In this document: positions 33,950 to 43,600 of the stretch, piece by piece | How positions within the stretch are numbered: position 1 is the first letter of the stretch | How the letters are laid out: every line of letters starts with the position of its first letter | Origin: Sulfurimonas sp. HSL3-7 | GTDB lineage: Bacteria; Campylobacterota; Campylobacteria; Campylobacterales; Sulfurimonadaceae | Direction of reading: 5' to 3' | NCBI RefSeq assembly: GCF_039645985.1 | Contig: NZ_CP147919.1 | Span: 1,240,001-1,304,000, forward strand | DNA length: 64,000 nt | Program-made: the position numbers and the translations under genes | Notes under the pieces: model-generated | Seen by the model: the letters and a program-made list of their open reading frames with translations, nothing else | What the model was told of the DNA's origin: nothing | The model's database searches: none

Positions 33950-36097
33950 ATGCATAAACATACAGAGGTCGATCCTTTACTCGCATGTCTGGTGATCTTT
34001 ACCAAGATCCACCACCGTCCCTTCAGTGTCGAAGCATTGACGCACGGTCTGCCTCTTAAAGAGGACGAGTCAACCCCTTCTCTCTTTTCAAACGAAAAAT
34101 CAAAGTCACTCTTTTCGCGTGCGGCGAAGCGCGCCGGTTTCAGTTGCAAACTGGTTGAACGTCCGCTTGATGGGATCTCCTCGTTGGTCCTTCCGGTCAT
34201 TCTGCTGCTGAAAGAGGGTGACGCCTGTGTTCTCGAAGAAATCGACAGGCAGAACAGCCGCGCCAAGATCATCATCCCGGAGCTGCCTGATGCTGAGCAG
34301 TGGATCAGCCTTGAAAAACTGGAATCGCTTTACATCGGCTACGCCTACTTCATCAAAAAAGAGCACCGCTTCGAACAGCACGACAAGAAGGTGCTGAACA
34401 CAGACCATAAACACTGGTTCTGGAGTTCGCTCAAATATTCGCGTTCGATCTACCGGGATGTCATTGTCGCCTCCTTTGTGATCAACCTTTTCGTTCTAGC
34501 GGCGCCGCTCTTTACGATGAACGTTTATGACCGCGTCGTGCCCAACAACGCCATCGAGACGATGTGGGTACTGGCCATCGGCATTCTGGTCATCTATGTG
34601 CTCGATACGGTCCTGAAGCTTCTGCGTACCTATCTGCTGGAGACGGCGGGCAAGAAGAGCGATATCATCATCTCCTCGATTCTGTTTGAGAAGGTGATGA
34701 ACCTCAAGATGGCAGTGCGTCCGAAGTCCGTCGGCTCCTTTGCCAACAACCTCAAAGAGTTTGAGAGCATCCGCAACTTCTTGACCTCCTCGACCATTGC
34801 CACACTGATCGACCTCCCTTTCGCCCTTCTTTTCCTGGCCGTGGCCTACTATATCGGCGGTCTGATCATTCTGGTGCCCCTGGGCGTCATTGCGGTGATC
34901 ATCTTCTACAGCTGGATCGTCAAGGAGCCGCTGCGCCGTAGCATTGAAAGCACCTATGAGGCTTCGGCGCACAAGAACGGCGTATTGATCGAGAGCCTGA
35001 TGAACCTTGAGACCATCAAGGTGCTCGGCGCCGACGGCCATTCGCAGTGGAACTGGGAAGAGAGCACCGGCGACATCGCCCACAAAGGGTTCCGCTCCAA
35101 GATATTTTCGGCCTCGATCCAGACCGTCACCTCGTTCATGGTGCAGCTCAACACGGTGATCGTGCTGATCGTCGGTGTCTATATGATCGAAGACATGGCG
35201 CTCACGATGGGCGGTCTGATCGCTTCGGTGATCCTCACTTCGCGCATCATCTCGCCGATGGGGCAGATCGCCGCCCTGCTGGCAAACTACGAGCAGACAA
35301 AAACCGCCTACAGTTCGCTTGAGCAGATCATGCAGCTTCCTGTCGAGAGAGAGGCGGACAAGCAATTCGTTTACCGCGACAACCTGCAGGGCAAGATCAC
35401 CTTCAACGATGTCGTGTTCAGCTATCCGGAGGAGGAGAAGTCGGCACTCAAAGGGGTCTCGTTCACGATCAATCCGGGCGAGCGCGTCGGCATCATAGGC
35501 AAGATCGGGTCGGGAAAATCGACGATCCAGAAGCTGCTGCTCAAACTTTACGAGCCTCAGAGCGGTTCGGTCCTGATCGACGATATCGATATCTCGCAGA
35601 TCGACCCTGCCGATCTGCGAAGACAGGTCAGTTACGTTCCCCAGGAGGTTGCGCTTTTCAACACCTCGCTGCGGGCCAATATCGTCTATAAAAAGCCGAG
35701 CGTCGACAACGACGCACTTTTGAGAGCGGCGCACATCGGTCTGGTCAGCGAGTTCGTCAACCACCACCCGCAGGGCTTTGACATGCCGATAGGCGAACAG
35801 GGCGCCGGCCTTTCAGGGGGGCAAAAGCAGGCGGTCGGGATCGCCCGTGCCTTCATCACCGAGACGCCGATGGTGATCCTCGACGAGCCGAGCAATGCGA
35901 TGGACAGCAGTTCCGAAGCACTGCTGCTTAAACGTCTCGACGAAGCGACAAAAGGCAAGACGACTATTCTGGTCACACACAAGTCTTCAATGATGGCACT
36001 GGTGGAGAGACTGATTATCATAGACAACGGCAGGATCGTAATGGACGGGGCAAAAGAGAAGGTGCTTCAGGCACTCAAAGGGGGCTCGAATGCGTGA
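33950..36097 (+). CDS. lapB: LapB-type type I secretion ABC exporter with inactive C39-like domain
   Basis: 715 residues. Residues 1-135 match a C39 peptidase-like domain, but the catalytic Cys is not in place (DPLLACLVIF) and the His is replaced (EGDACVLEE), so it is a non-cleaving CLD, as in exporters of giant adhesins. Membrane segments follow at about 165-430 (FVLAAPLFTMNVYDRVVPNNA). The ATPase domain has Walker A GKIGSGKST at about 516-524, signature LSGGQKQ at about 620 and Walker B MVILDEPSNAMD at about 641. Expected substrate: the large adhesin encoded at 40.6-46.7 kb. Overlaps the adaptor gene by 8 bases. Confidence 0.88.
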   Translation: MHKHTEVDPLLACLVIFTKIHHRPFSVEALTHGLPLKEDESTPSLFSNEKSKSLFSRAAKRAGFSCKLVERPLDGISSLVLPVILLLKEGDACVLEEIDRQNSRAKIIIPELPDAEQWISLEKLESLYIGYAYFIKKEHRFEQHDKKVLNTDHKHWFWSSLKYSRSIYRDVIVASFVINLFVLAAPLFTMNVYDRVVPNNAIETMWVLAIGILVIYVLDTVLKLLRTYLLETAGKKSDIIISSILFEKVMNLKMAVRPKSVGSFANNLKEFESIRNFLTSSTIATLIDLPFALLFLAVAYYIGGLIILVPLGVIAVIIFYSWIVKEPLRRSIESTYEASAHKNGVLIESLMNLETIKVLGADGHSQWNWEESTGDIAHKGFRSKIFSASIQTVTSFMVQLNTVIVLIVGVYMIEDMALTMGGLIASVILTSRIISPMGQIAALLANYEQTKTAYSSLEQIMQLPVEREADKQFVYRDNLQGKITFNDVVFSYPEEEKSALKGVSFTINPGERVGIIGKIGSGKSTIQKLLLKLYEPQSGSVLIDDIDISQIDPADLRRQVSYVPQEVALFNTSLRANIVYKKPSVDNDALLRAAHIGLVSEFVNHHPQGFDMPIGEQGAGLSGGQKQAVGIARAFITETPMVILDEPSNAMDSSSEALLLKRLDEATKGKTTILVTHKSSMMALVERLIIIDNGRIVMDGAKEKVLQALKGGSNA

Positions 36098-37424
36098 CAA
36101 AAGACATTCCCGCGACGACCTGAGCTATATGGCGTCGCTCTCATCGGCGGTGCTGCAGAAAAACTCACCGGCCTCGCGCATCATCATCTGGACGATCTTT
36201 GTCAGCGTCTTTTGGCTGATCGGGTGGGCCTACTTTGCCGAGATCGATGAACTCACTCGCGGAACAGGAAAGGTGATCCCCTCCAAGCAGGTTCAGGTCA
36301 TCCAGAACCTTGAAGGGGGGATCGTCTCCGAGATACTGGTGGATGAGGGCGAAATCGTTGAAAAAGGGCAGGTGCTCCTGAAAATAGACGACACCTCCTT
36401 CTCCTCTTCATATGAAGAGAATAACCTGCGCTACCTGGAGCTCAAGGCCAACGCCATACGTCTCGAGGCCGAAGCCGAGGGGAGGGTGTTCCAGACGGCG
36501 TCTCTTGCCAAACATGATGAAGAGATGGAGAAGTTCATGGCGCATGAACATGCTCTCTATGAACTCAACAAGAAACAGTTGGCCAAAAAACTCAACATTC
36601 TCAAAGAGCAGATCAAGCAGCGCGAACAGGAGCTGCGCGAAGCACAGTCGAAGTACAGACAGCTTCAGGATGATTATGCGTTTATCTCTCAGGAGGTGAA
36701 GATCACCGAACCGCTTGTTGAGAAAGGGATCGTCTCGCAGGTCGAGTTCCTGCAGCTGTCGCGTCAGGCTTCGGGAATCCGCGGGGAGATGAACAGCGTC
36801 AAGCTGGCCATTCCGCGCACCCGCTCTACCATCGAAGAGGCTAAAAACAAAATGGCCGAAGCCGAGATCGACTTCAGGCATGACGCCAAAGAGGAGCTCA
36901 ACAAGGTGCAGGCCGAGATAGCGCGCATCATGGAGTCATCGGGAGCGCTCGAGGACAGGGTGAAGCGAACGCTTGTCCGTTCTCCGGTCAAAGGAGTTGT
37001 CCAGCGCCTGTTGGTTAACACCGTCAACGGGGTCATCCAGCCGGGTATGGATATTGTCGAGATCATCCCGTTCAACGACACGCTTTTGATTGAGACCAAG
37101 ATCAAGCCCTCCGACATCGCCTACCTCTACCCGGGCCAGAAGGCGATGGTCAAGTTTACGGCCTATGATTTTTCGATCTACGGTTCGCTGGAGGGCAAGG
37201 TGACCCTGATCAGTGCCGATACGATAAGCGACGAAGAGGGCAACACCTTTTACCTTGTCCGTATCAAAACCGACAAAAACCATCTGGAGTTTGAAGGCAA
37301 ACAACATGATATACTTGTCGGTATGATTGCAAATGTGGATATTATTACCGGTAAAAAGAGCGTGCTTGATTTTATATTGAAGCCGATACTCAAAGTCCAG
37401 CAAGCGGCGTTGAGGGAACGATGA
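36090..37424 (+). CDS. lapC: LapC-type membrane fusion protein (HlyD family)
   Basis: 444 residues: a short cytoplasmic end, one membrane segment at about 31-50 (IIIWTIFVSVFWLIGWAYF), lipoyl half motif VIPSKQVQVIQNLEGGIVSEI, a long coiled coil at about 150-280 rich in Glu/Gln/Arg, the second lipoyl half VRSPVKGVVQRLLVNTVNG and a beta-barrel ending in LVGMIANVDIITGKKSVLDF, the typical C-terminus of type I secretion adaptors. It connects the ABC exporter to the TolC-OmpA duct. It overlaps the next gene by 4 bases (ATGA). Confidence 0.88.
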   Translation: MRDKRHSRDDLSYMASLSSAVLQKNSPASRIIIWTIFVSVFWLIGWAYFAEIDELTRGTGKVIPSKQVQVIQNLEGGIVSEILVDEGEIVEKGQVLLKIDDTSFSSSYEENNLRYLELKANAIRLEAEAEGRVFQTASLAKHDEEMEKFMAHEHALYELNKKQLAKKLNILKEQIKQREQELREAQSKYRQLQDDYAFISQEVKITEPLVEKGIVSQVEFLQLSRQASGIRGEMNSVKLAIPRTRSTIEEAKNKMAEAEIDFRHDAKEELNKVQAEIARIMESSGALEDRVKRTLVRSPVKGVVQRLLVNTVNGVIQPGMDIVEIIPFNDTLLIETKIKPSDIAYLYPGQKAMVKFTAYDFSIYGSLEGKVTLISADTISDEEGNTFYLVRIKTDKNHLEFEGKQHDILVGMIANVDIITGKKSVLDFILKPILKVQQAALRER

Positions 37425-37975
37425 TACAGCTTTTCAGCAAGGATGAGTCGCTCTTCAGACGTCTCAACGAGATAGGAATAGCGTACCAGGGGGTTACGGA
37501 TATCGATGCGGACGAAGAGAAGGTCTTTGTCTCCGATGTCGACAGCTTTGCCTCACTGCTTATGCATTACCCGTCGGCAAAAGTGTTCGTTTTAAGTCCG
37601 ATGCCGAATTTTACTGAAGGTGTAACGCTGCTGCAGCAAGGGGTCAGGGGTTACGGCAACAGTTATATGCAGAAGACACACTTCTGCCAGGCCGTCGCCA
37701 CTATCGAAAACGATGCGATCTGGATCTATCCGGAACTGATGCAGGAACTCATACTGCAGGGGTCCAAAGCGGTAATCAGCAACGAAGATGTTTTGGAATC
37801 ACTCAGCGTCCGTGAGCGGGATGTGGCGAAAGAGCTGGAAAAAGGGTTGAGCAACAAAGAGATCGCCTTGGCTCTTGCGATCACCGAACGCACCGTCAAG
37901 GCGCATCTCAGCTCCATCTATGAGAAGCTCGGTGTCAGCGACCGTCTGGCGCTGGCCGTACTGCTGCGAAAATAA
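37421..37975 (+). CDS. LuxR-type regulator with degenerate receiver domain
   Basis: 184 residues. The N-terminal about 115 residues are receiver-like in pattern (VFVLSPMPNFTEGVTLLQQGVRGYGNSYM) but lack the usual phospho-acceptor Asp and conserved Lys in the right setting. The C-terminal HTH is a clear NarL/LuxR type: LSVRERDVAKELEKGLSNKE, then ITERTVKAHLSSIYEKLGVS. It is translationally coupled to the LapC-type gene, as the last gene of the secretion operon, so it probably controls adhesin or secretion genes without classical phosphorylation. Confidence 0.82.
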   Translation: MIQLFSKDESLFRRLNEIGIAYQGVTDIDADEEKVFVSDVDSFASLLMHYPSAKVFVLSPMPNFTEGVTLLQQGVRGYGNSYMQKTHFCQAVATIENDAIWIYPELMQELILQGSKAVISNEDVLESLSVRERDVAKELEKGLSNKEIALALAITERTVKAHLSSIYEKLGVSDRLALAVLLRK

Positions 37976-38063
37976 ACGTATTTATCACTTCTGTTGCTCA
38001 TTGATAGGCCGCAGGCAGAAACTGACCGGAAATTTTATTCCGGCACTTGAGGTTTAAAATTGC

Positions 38064-39575
38064 CTATTTATTCTCATAAGGGCGATAGGCCAGAACGACC
38101 CGCCATTCTTTGTTGTTGAGTTTGACACTCTGCCAGATGGCCTCTTTGATAGCTTTTTCGTCGGATTCTGGTGCAAGATAGAGGTAGCTCCCTTTACCCG
38201 CGGGCGCCGAGACGATCTTTCTGCTCAGCTTAAGCAGGTTTTTGTAGTCCGCATAGATAGGGTCGGTGAAGAGCATTCTGCCGATCTCCGACTTGTCCTG
38301 ATCGTAGATGATCATGCCATCGGGCTGCATGATCCAGAGTTCATAGTCTTCGGGGATGGCGGTTTTTTTAAGCAGGGAGTCGACCAGCAGTTCGGGACGG
38401 ATCAACAGGTTGACGAAGCCGGCAAAGGCATTTTTGCTGTTGTAAAGGGGGCGGGAGACGACCACCGCCGTAAAATTTTCGACTGCCGTAAATCCGTCGC
38501 TGAGCAGCGGTGCCGGTTTTTTCATCATGGCCTTCACATGTTCCTGGGAGCTGATGTCCGAATTTTCGAAGTTTTTGTATTCTCTCGGCTCTACCATACG
38601 CATAATGCCCTTGGTATCGACAAAAGAGGCTTCGACAATGTCGGGGTTTTCGTCAAGGAGGGTGTTGAGGAGTTTCCTGATCTCACTCTGTTTTTTGACA
38701 TCCACTTTGCTTTTTTCGATCAATGTTGCCAGCGATCCGTCGATTTGGTTCAAACGCTTTTGCAGTCCGGGTACAAAGCGATCGAGCGAAAGTTTCAGTT
38801 TCGGCGGCGTCGCAGCTTTCGTCCCCTCTATTTTGGCCAGGAACATCCACCACTCCATGTTGGGCAGTTTCAGGTAATTTCCGTGGCGGGGACTGTCGAG
38901 TTCGTACTGCACGGGGCCGCTTTCGTTTTTGAGGGCTTGTGTGACGGCGTCACGCAGAGACTTGCTCCCCTGCGTCAGTGCGTTCATGAAGATGAAATCA
39001 CTGTCGTTGTCAAGCATCATCATCCCCTTGGAGTTCAGGACAAACCAGGTGTACTCCCCGGGCAGGGCAATCTCACGGTTGAGCTTTTCTTGCAGTTCGT
39101 CCAGGAAGACCGAGGCGCCGAGTGCACCGGTCACCTTGCCATTCGTCACGATAGGCGCAGCCATCAGAGCCGACTTCTTTCCGGACGAGCGGCTGTAGAT
39201 CGGAAAACCCATGATAGGGTTGCCGGCAAACAGTGAATGGAAATAACCCCGGTTGCTCAGATTGAGATTGGTGTAATCGAGTGCTACCGAGTAGTAGTTG
39301 CCATCGGGCAAAACATAGAAATAGACCCCCGGTGTAACCGCTTCAAGCTGTTTGAGGTAGCGCTTGATCCCTTTCCAGTCGCCGTTTTTGGCCTCCGGAG
39401 TAGAGGCAATCATCTTAAGAGATGCCAGGGTGTTCATCAACACGCTATCCAGATAGTGCGATGCTGTGTTGAGCGTAGTTTTTGGGACTGCCGTCTTCGG
39501 GTTTTGGGCAGCAGAAGCTGCCCATGCTGAGCTTGCCAAGATGAAAACAAACAGCGCGGAAATGACCTTTTTCAT
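38064..39575 (-). CDS. Exported double-Cache sensor-like protein without output domain
   Basis: 503 residues. A signal peptide (MKKVISALFVFILASSAWA) is followed by two Cache-like periplasmic sensor halves: about 35-245 (GVYFYVLPDGNYYSVALDYTN, split as GVYFYVLPDGNYYSVAL; then NRGYFHSLFAG and APIVTNGKVTGALG) and about 280-500 (ENPDIVEASFVDTKGIMRMV, SRPLYNSKNAFAGFVNLLI). Unlike chemoreceptors or kinases with such domains, it has no second membrane segment, HAMP or signalling output. It may be a periplasmic ligand-binding partner of another receptor. It lies between the secretion operon and the adhesin, on the adhesin's strand. Confidence 0.72.
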   Translation of the reverse strand: MKKVISALFVFILASSAWAASAAQNPKTAVPKTTLNTASHYLDSVLMNTLASLKMIASTPEAKNGDWKGIKRYLKQLEAVTPGVYFYVLPDGNYYSVALDYTNLNLSNRGYFHSLFAGNPIMGFPIYSRSSGKKSALMAAPIVTNGKVTGALGASVFLDELQEKLNREIALPGEYTWFVLNSKGMMMLDNDSDFIFMNALTQGSKSLRDAVTQALKNESGPVQYELDSPRHGNYLKLPNMEWWMFLAKIEGTKAATPPKLKLSLDRFVPGLQKRLNQIDGSLATLIEKSKVDVKKQSEIRKLLNTLLDENPDIVEASFVDTKGIMRMVEPREYKNFENSDISSQEHVKAMMKKPAPLLSDGFTAVENFTAVVVSRPLYNSKNAFAGFVNLLIRPELLVDSLLKKTAIPEDYELWIMQPDGMIIYDQDKSEIGRMLFTDPIYADYKNLLKLSRKIVSAPAGKGSYLYLAPESDEKAIKEAIWQSVKLNNKEWRVVLAYRPYENK

Positions 39576-39818
39576 TTTTTTCTCCTGTGTTTACTTATGA
39601 TGCTCCGGCAACATACGGCTTTTGTGCTGTATACGTTGTTCAAGAGAAACATAAAGTAACGATTTAATGCATACGGATCTATTCTATCACATTTTTGATC
39701 TAAAAATTCAGATTCGAAATAACGGCAAGCAGTTACGGGTTGGCAGTGGCAAAGTATTCGGTAAAAAAACAGCTGCCTGGGGCAATCCCTGATGACTGTT
39801 TCCGGGGGAGAGCGGCTT

Positions 39819-40139
39819 TTAAAACTTGTGTTCGAGCTTGATGGTGGTCTGTTCCTTGTTGTCGATCAGTTCGCCCTGTTTGAGTTCCGGGGCATATTCC
39901 ACGCCGATAGAGGTGTTCTTGTCGATCTCGGTCTTGAAGAGTTCTATAGCGACACCTTCAACGACCGGTTTGGGCTGGTCGGTCAATATGCGAAGCCGTT
40001 CCTGCTCCTTTGTCTCGGGCATACGGGTGTCTTTGATGCTCTCTTTGACCCCACTGATGTTGCCTTCTTTCAGTCTGTCGACAAGGGTTTCGGCATGCAG
40101 AGTAGTTAAGAAGATAAAAAGTAAAAATAGGATTTTCAC
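39819..40139 (-). CDS. Small exported hypothetical protein
   Basis: 106 residues with a signal peptide (MKILFLLFIFLTTLHA). The mature part is charged (VDRLKEGNISGVKESIKD) with a beta-like C-terminal half ending TTIKLEHKF, a pattern seen in small outer-membrane or periplasmic proteins. No family recognised. It lies downstream of the adhesin on the same strand, across a tandem repeat region. Confidence 0.55.
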   Translation of the reverse strand: MKILFLLFIFLTTLHAETLVDRLKEGNISGVKESIKDTRMPETKEQERLRILTDQPKPVVEGVAIELFKTEIDKNTSIGVEYAPELKQGELIDNKEQTTIKLEHKF

Positions 40140-40619
40140 GAAAATTGGCGCCTTTTGTAATGTCGGAAATGAAGTTGATGACCCATTATGATATTGAAAT
40201 TATATAGCAGAGAAATAAACGGACGTACTCAGAGATACAGGACGCTTGGCAGCATTGAATTGAACACGGCATAAAGTCTGTATAGTTAGGCACTTAAAAG
40301 GCTAAAGCCTGATAGAGGATAGAACTGAATTCTGTATCGTAAAATGCCGAGTTTGAGGAGAACTCAGCCTTAGCGTAGCGTCGGGGGCTTTGCCTCAAAT
40401 CGTTGAAAGAAAAAAGTGCGGTTTAACTGCACGTGGGCACTCTGCTGAAGATGACCAAAGGAAATACCTTCAGGTGGAACTTAGCGTTAGCGTAGCGTCG
40501 GGGGCTTTGCCTCAAATCGTTGAAAGAAAAAAGTGCGGTTTAACTGCACGTGGGCACTCTGCCTAAGAGAACTTAGCGTTAGCGTAGCGTCGGGGGCTTT
40601 GCCTCTGACGCGTATAAAA
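40140..40619. other. Non-coding region downstream of the adhesin gene
   Basis: About 480 bases between the small exported protein and the adhesin stop codon. The right half is occupied by a 117-bp-period direct repeat (described separately). The left part (40140-40369) holds no gene; it contains a short imperfect hairpin aaggctaaagcct near 40300. Confidence 0.5.
40370..40605. repeat. Direct repeat, 117-bp period, 2 full copies plus a partial
   Basis: A 76-base block starting ttagcgtagcgtcggggg and ending gggcactctgc occurs at 40370-40445 and again, identical as far as I can read, at 40487-40562. A third, truncated copy (27 bases, to ctttgcctc) is at 40579-40605, only 14 bases before the adhesin stop codon. 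Each copy contains a small imperfect stem (gtgc...gcac) and is preceded by a short gaact-like segment. Confidence 0.85.
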
Positions 40620-43600
40620 TTATGAAACGACGATATCCTGCTCGATATTGACCGTGACGGCGTTGATGCCGTCGCTGACGATGTAGACATCGACCGTGTG
40701 GCCGTTGCCGTCATCAACACCGGTCGCTGTCTGCATCCATGTCTCAGTACTTCCTACCGGTTTAGAGACATTGTCGCCGCTGTCGCCGTAGATGCTTAGG
40801 ACATTGTCGATGTCTGTCATGTTGATAATATCTTCAACGGTCAGGTTTGAAACAGCGTGATCGGCACCGGCGAGGTCGAGGATCTCCATGTTCTGAATAT
40901 TTGCAATAGTGCTGAAATCCAGGTCGTCACCGCTGCTTAATATCAGTGTATCGGTTCCCAGACCACCATCATTGGAGAGGGCCGCAGCGTCATACAACAT
41001 GATGTCGTTGCCGTTAACAACCAGATCGGCACTCGATGTGTCTCCATCACTGTCCGTCAATGTATAGGTAAAGGTTTCGGTGACATCAAGATTGGTTGTC
41101 GGATTATCGGACAGGGTGTAAGTGACTTCATCCAAATAGATCTTGTCGCCGAATCCGCTGGTCTCGATAACAATATATTTAAAGTCCACATTGCCAACAG
41201 GATCAACCTGTATTGCCTGGTCGGCTGAGCCTAAAAATGATACAACGTCAAACGTAGACTCTTTATAGACAAGGTCCCCGGCTTCATTGAAAGCTGTTAC
41301 TGTCACACTGTCAAAGAAAGAGAAAAAAGAGTCGTCATTGAGATGTAATTGGACATCTGAAACATTCTGGTCGAACTCCATGACAAGGGCCTCAGTGCCG
41401 TCAATAGCGTCACTTGAGAAAAAACCGCCGTCGCCTACGCCGATCCCCTTGGCGTTCTCTGTAACATTGTCAGTAAAGCTGGAAAGATTGTCCAGGTCCA
41501 GTATACCTCCGCTCAGCAGATAGTCGTTGTTCTGGAAGGCATAAAAGCTTACATTATCCCATTCGGCGATCGTACTGCCACCGGTGAGAACGGAGCTCGG
41601 CCCGTTGTAGGTGTACGTGTAATCACCGTTTTGATAAAAGACGATATTCCCATAATCAGCGGCAATGGTGAGCTCTCCGTTGACATCAAAACTGTAAACA
41701 GTACCGTTGAAGGTGATTGAAGTGAGCGCTGTAGACCCATCGCCCAGAATATCGGTCAAGCCGTTGTAGTTGTCCGTGATGACATTGCCTGAAGTTGTAC
41801 TGCCGTTATCAGTCTGTGTGTCGGCTTTATTGTCAAAGGCCTCAGGCAGATGGTCGATAGTAATCGTGCCGGATGTCGTCGTTGCAGTCGATTCATTACC
41901 CGCTGCATCGGTAGCAGAAACAGAAATGTCATAGGTGTAATCCGTCAGTGCGTCGGCGTCCGGAACAGTCATAGACCATGTCCCATTACCATTGTTGGTA
42001 GCGGTGTAGTCGGTACTGCCTATTGTCACAACAATAGTGGCAGTGGGATCATCGGTTGCCCCCGTGATTGTCGGCGTTGTGTCCGTAGTAATGACATCGT
42101 TGACCGTGACATCAGGTGCGGTAAAGTCGGTTAAGACGCTCTTCTGATCCGTCACCGTGTTACCGGCCTTGTCGGCAACGATAGTCGCTGAGACGATGTA
42201 CGTTGAACCGTCACTGAGCGCTGCGATATCTGCGGCCGGAACAGTGACGCTGAAGATGTTGGGCGTCGTGGCGCTGTTCGAGCCTGTTGCGGTGGCCTGG
42301 TAGCTCTTGCCGTTTATTTCGACAACGACCTCATTGCCTGCCACCAGTGTCGTGGTCCCTGTGACCGTTATACCCTGCTGCGTATCGGCGTAATTGATGT
42401 ATTCGCTGATGGCATCGAGCGTGACCGTCGCATCGGCACCGTTAATGCCGTTGCCGCCAGTGGTGTCGGTTACACTGGTGTCCAGAATGACCGTTTGCTG
42501 ATCGGAGGCGATATTGCCGGCGCTGTCGGCAGTGACCTCGGCAGTGACGATATAGGTGCCGTCAGGATAGGCGCTAAAGGTGTCTTTCGGAATGTCCATG
42601 CTGAAGAGACCGTCCTGTGCCAGTGTCGTAGAGAAGAGCGTACCGTCGACATAAATGCTGATGACAGCGCCGTTGGCTGCCGTCGTCGAACCGGATATGA
42701 CGATCAGATTACTGCTTGTCGTTTCGTCCAGATTGATATAGTTGTCACTGATAGGATCAAGCAGGATGGTTGCATCGCCGGCGTCGTCGCTACGGGTGTC
42801 GACGTCGATAATCTGCGTCTGGGAAACCTGGTTGCCGGCTGTGTCCGTTACAGTTGCGACAACCGTGTAGTTGCCGTCGGCCAACGGTGTGCTCTGCAGG
42901 TCAAGAGACCAGCTGTTACCGACGACAGTCGCGTCGTAGGGGTTGCCGTTGACTGTCAGAGAGAGGCGGTTACCGCTCTCATTGTCGAAGGTACCCTGAA
43001 TAAGTAGCGACGTATCGTTGGTAATGAAGTCGCCGGCGATGCCTGTATCTTCCGTGATGCTGTCGATAGTAACGACGTTACCTCCGTTACTATTGTTAGT
43101 GTCATCCGGAGCGCTGTTATCAGTAGTGATGGCCTGTGTGATCGTCGTAATGGTACCGGTGCCGGCTTCGGTCTCCGTCACGCTGAGCGTATAGGTGGCA
43201 TCAGCCGCAAGCGGGTTGGCCGTCAGATCAAGGCTCCAGCTGCCGTCGGAGTTGACCGTCAGTTCGCTGTCCGCAGCCGTGTAAACAACCCCGTCCATAG
43301 TGACTTCCAGGGTATTGTTTTGCGCATCGACCATCGACCCCGAAATGACAAGGGTCGTGTCCTGGGTGATGAAGTCGGCACTGCTCAGACCGGTGTCAGT
43401 CGTGATACTCTCGACGTTGAGCACGCCTGTCACCGGCGTGATGATGATATCTTTTGAGACGTCGGCACTGTTGCCGGCCACATCGACGATGGTCGCCGTA
43501 ACGGTATGGGTCTCGGCGCTCATCGGAAGGGAGGTGAGGTCAAGCGTCCACTCCTTGCCGAGAATGACCGGTGTGTAGACGACGCCGTCTATGGTGAGGA

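Noticed and set aside
40370-40605. CRISPR array reading of the 117-bp repeats
   Set aside because: Repeats are 76 bases with only two full copies, no regular spacers and no cas genes nearby.
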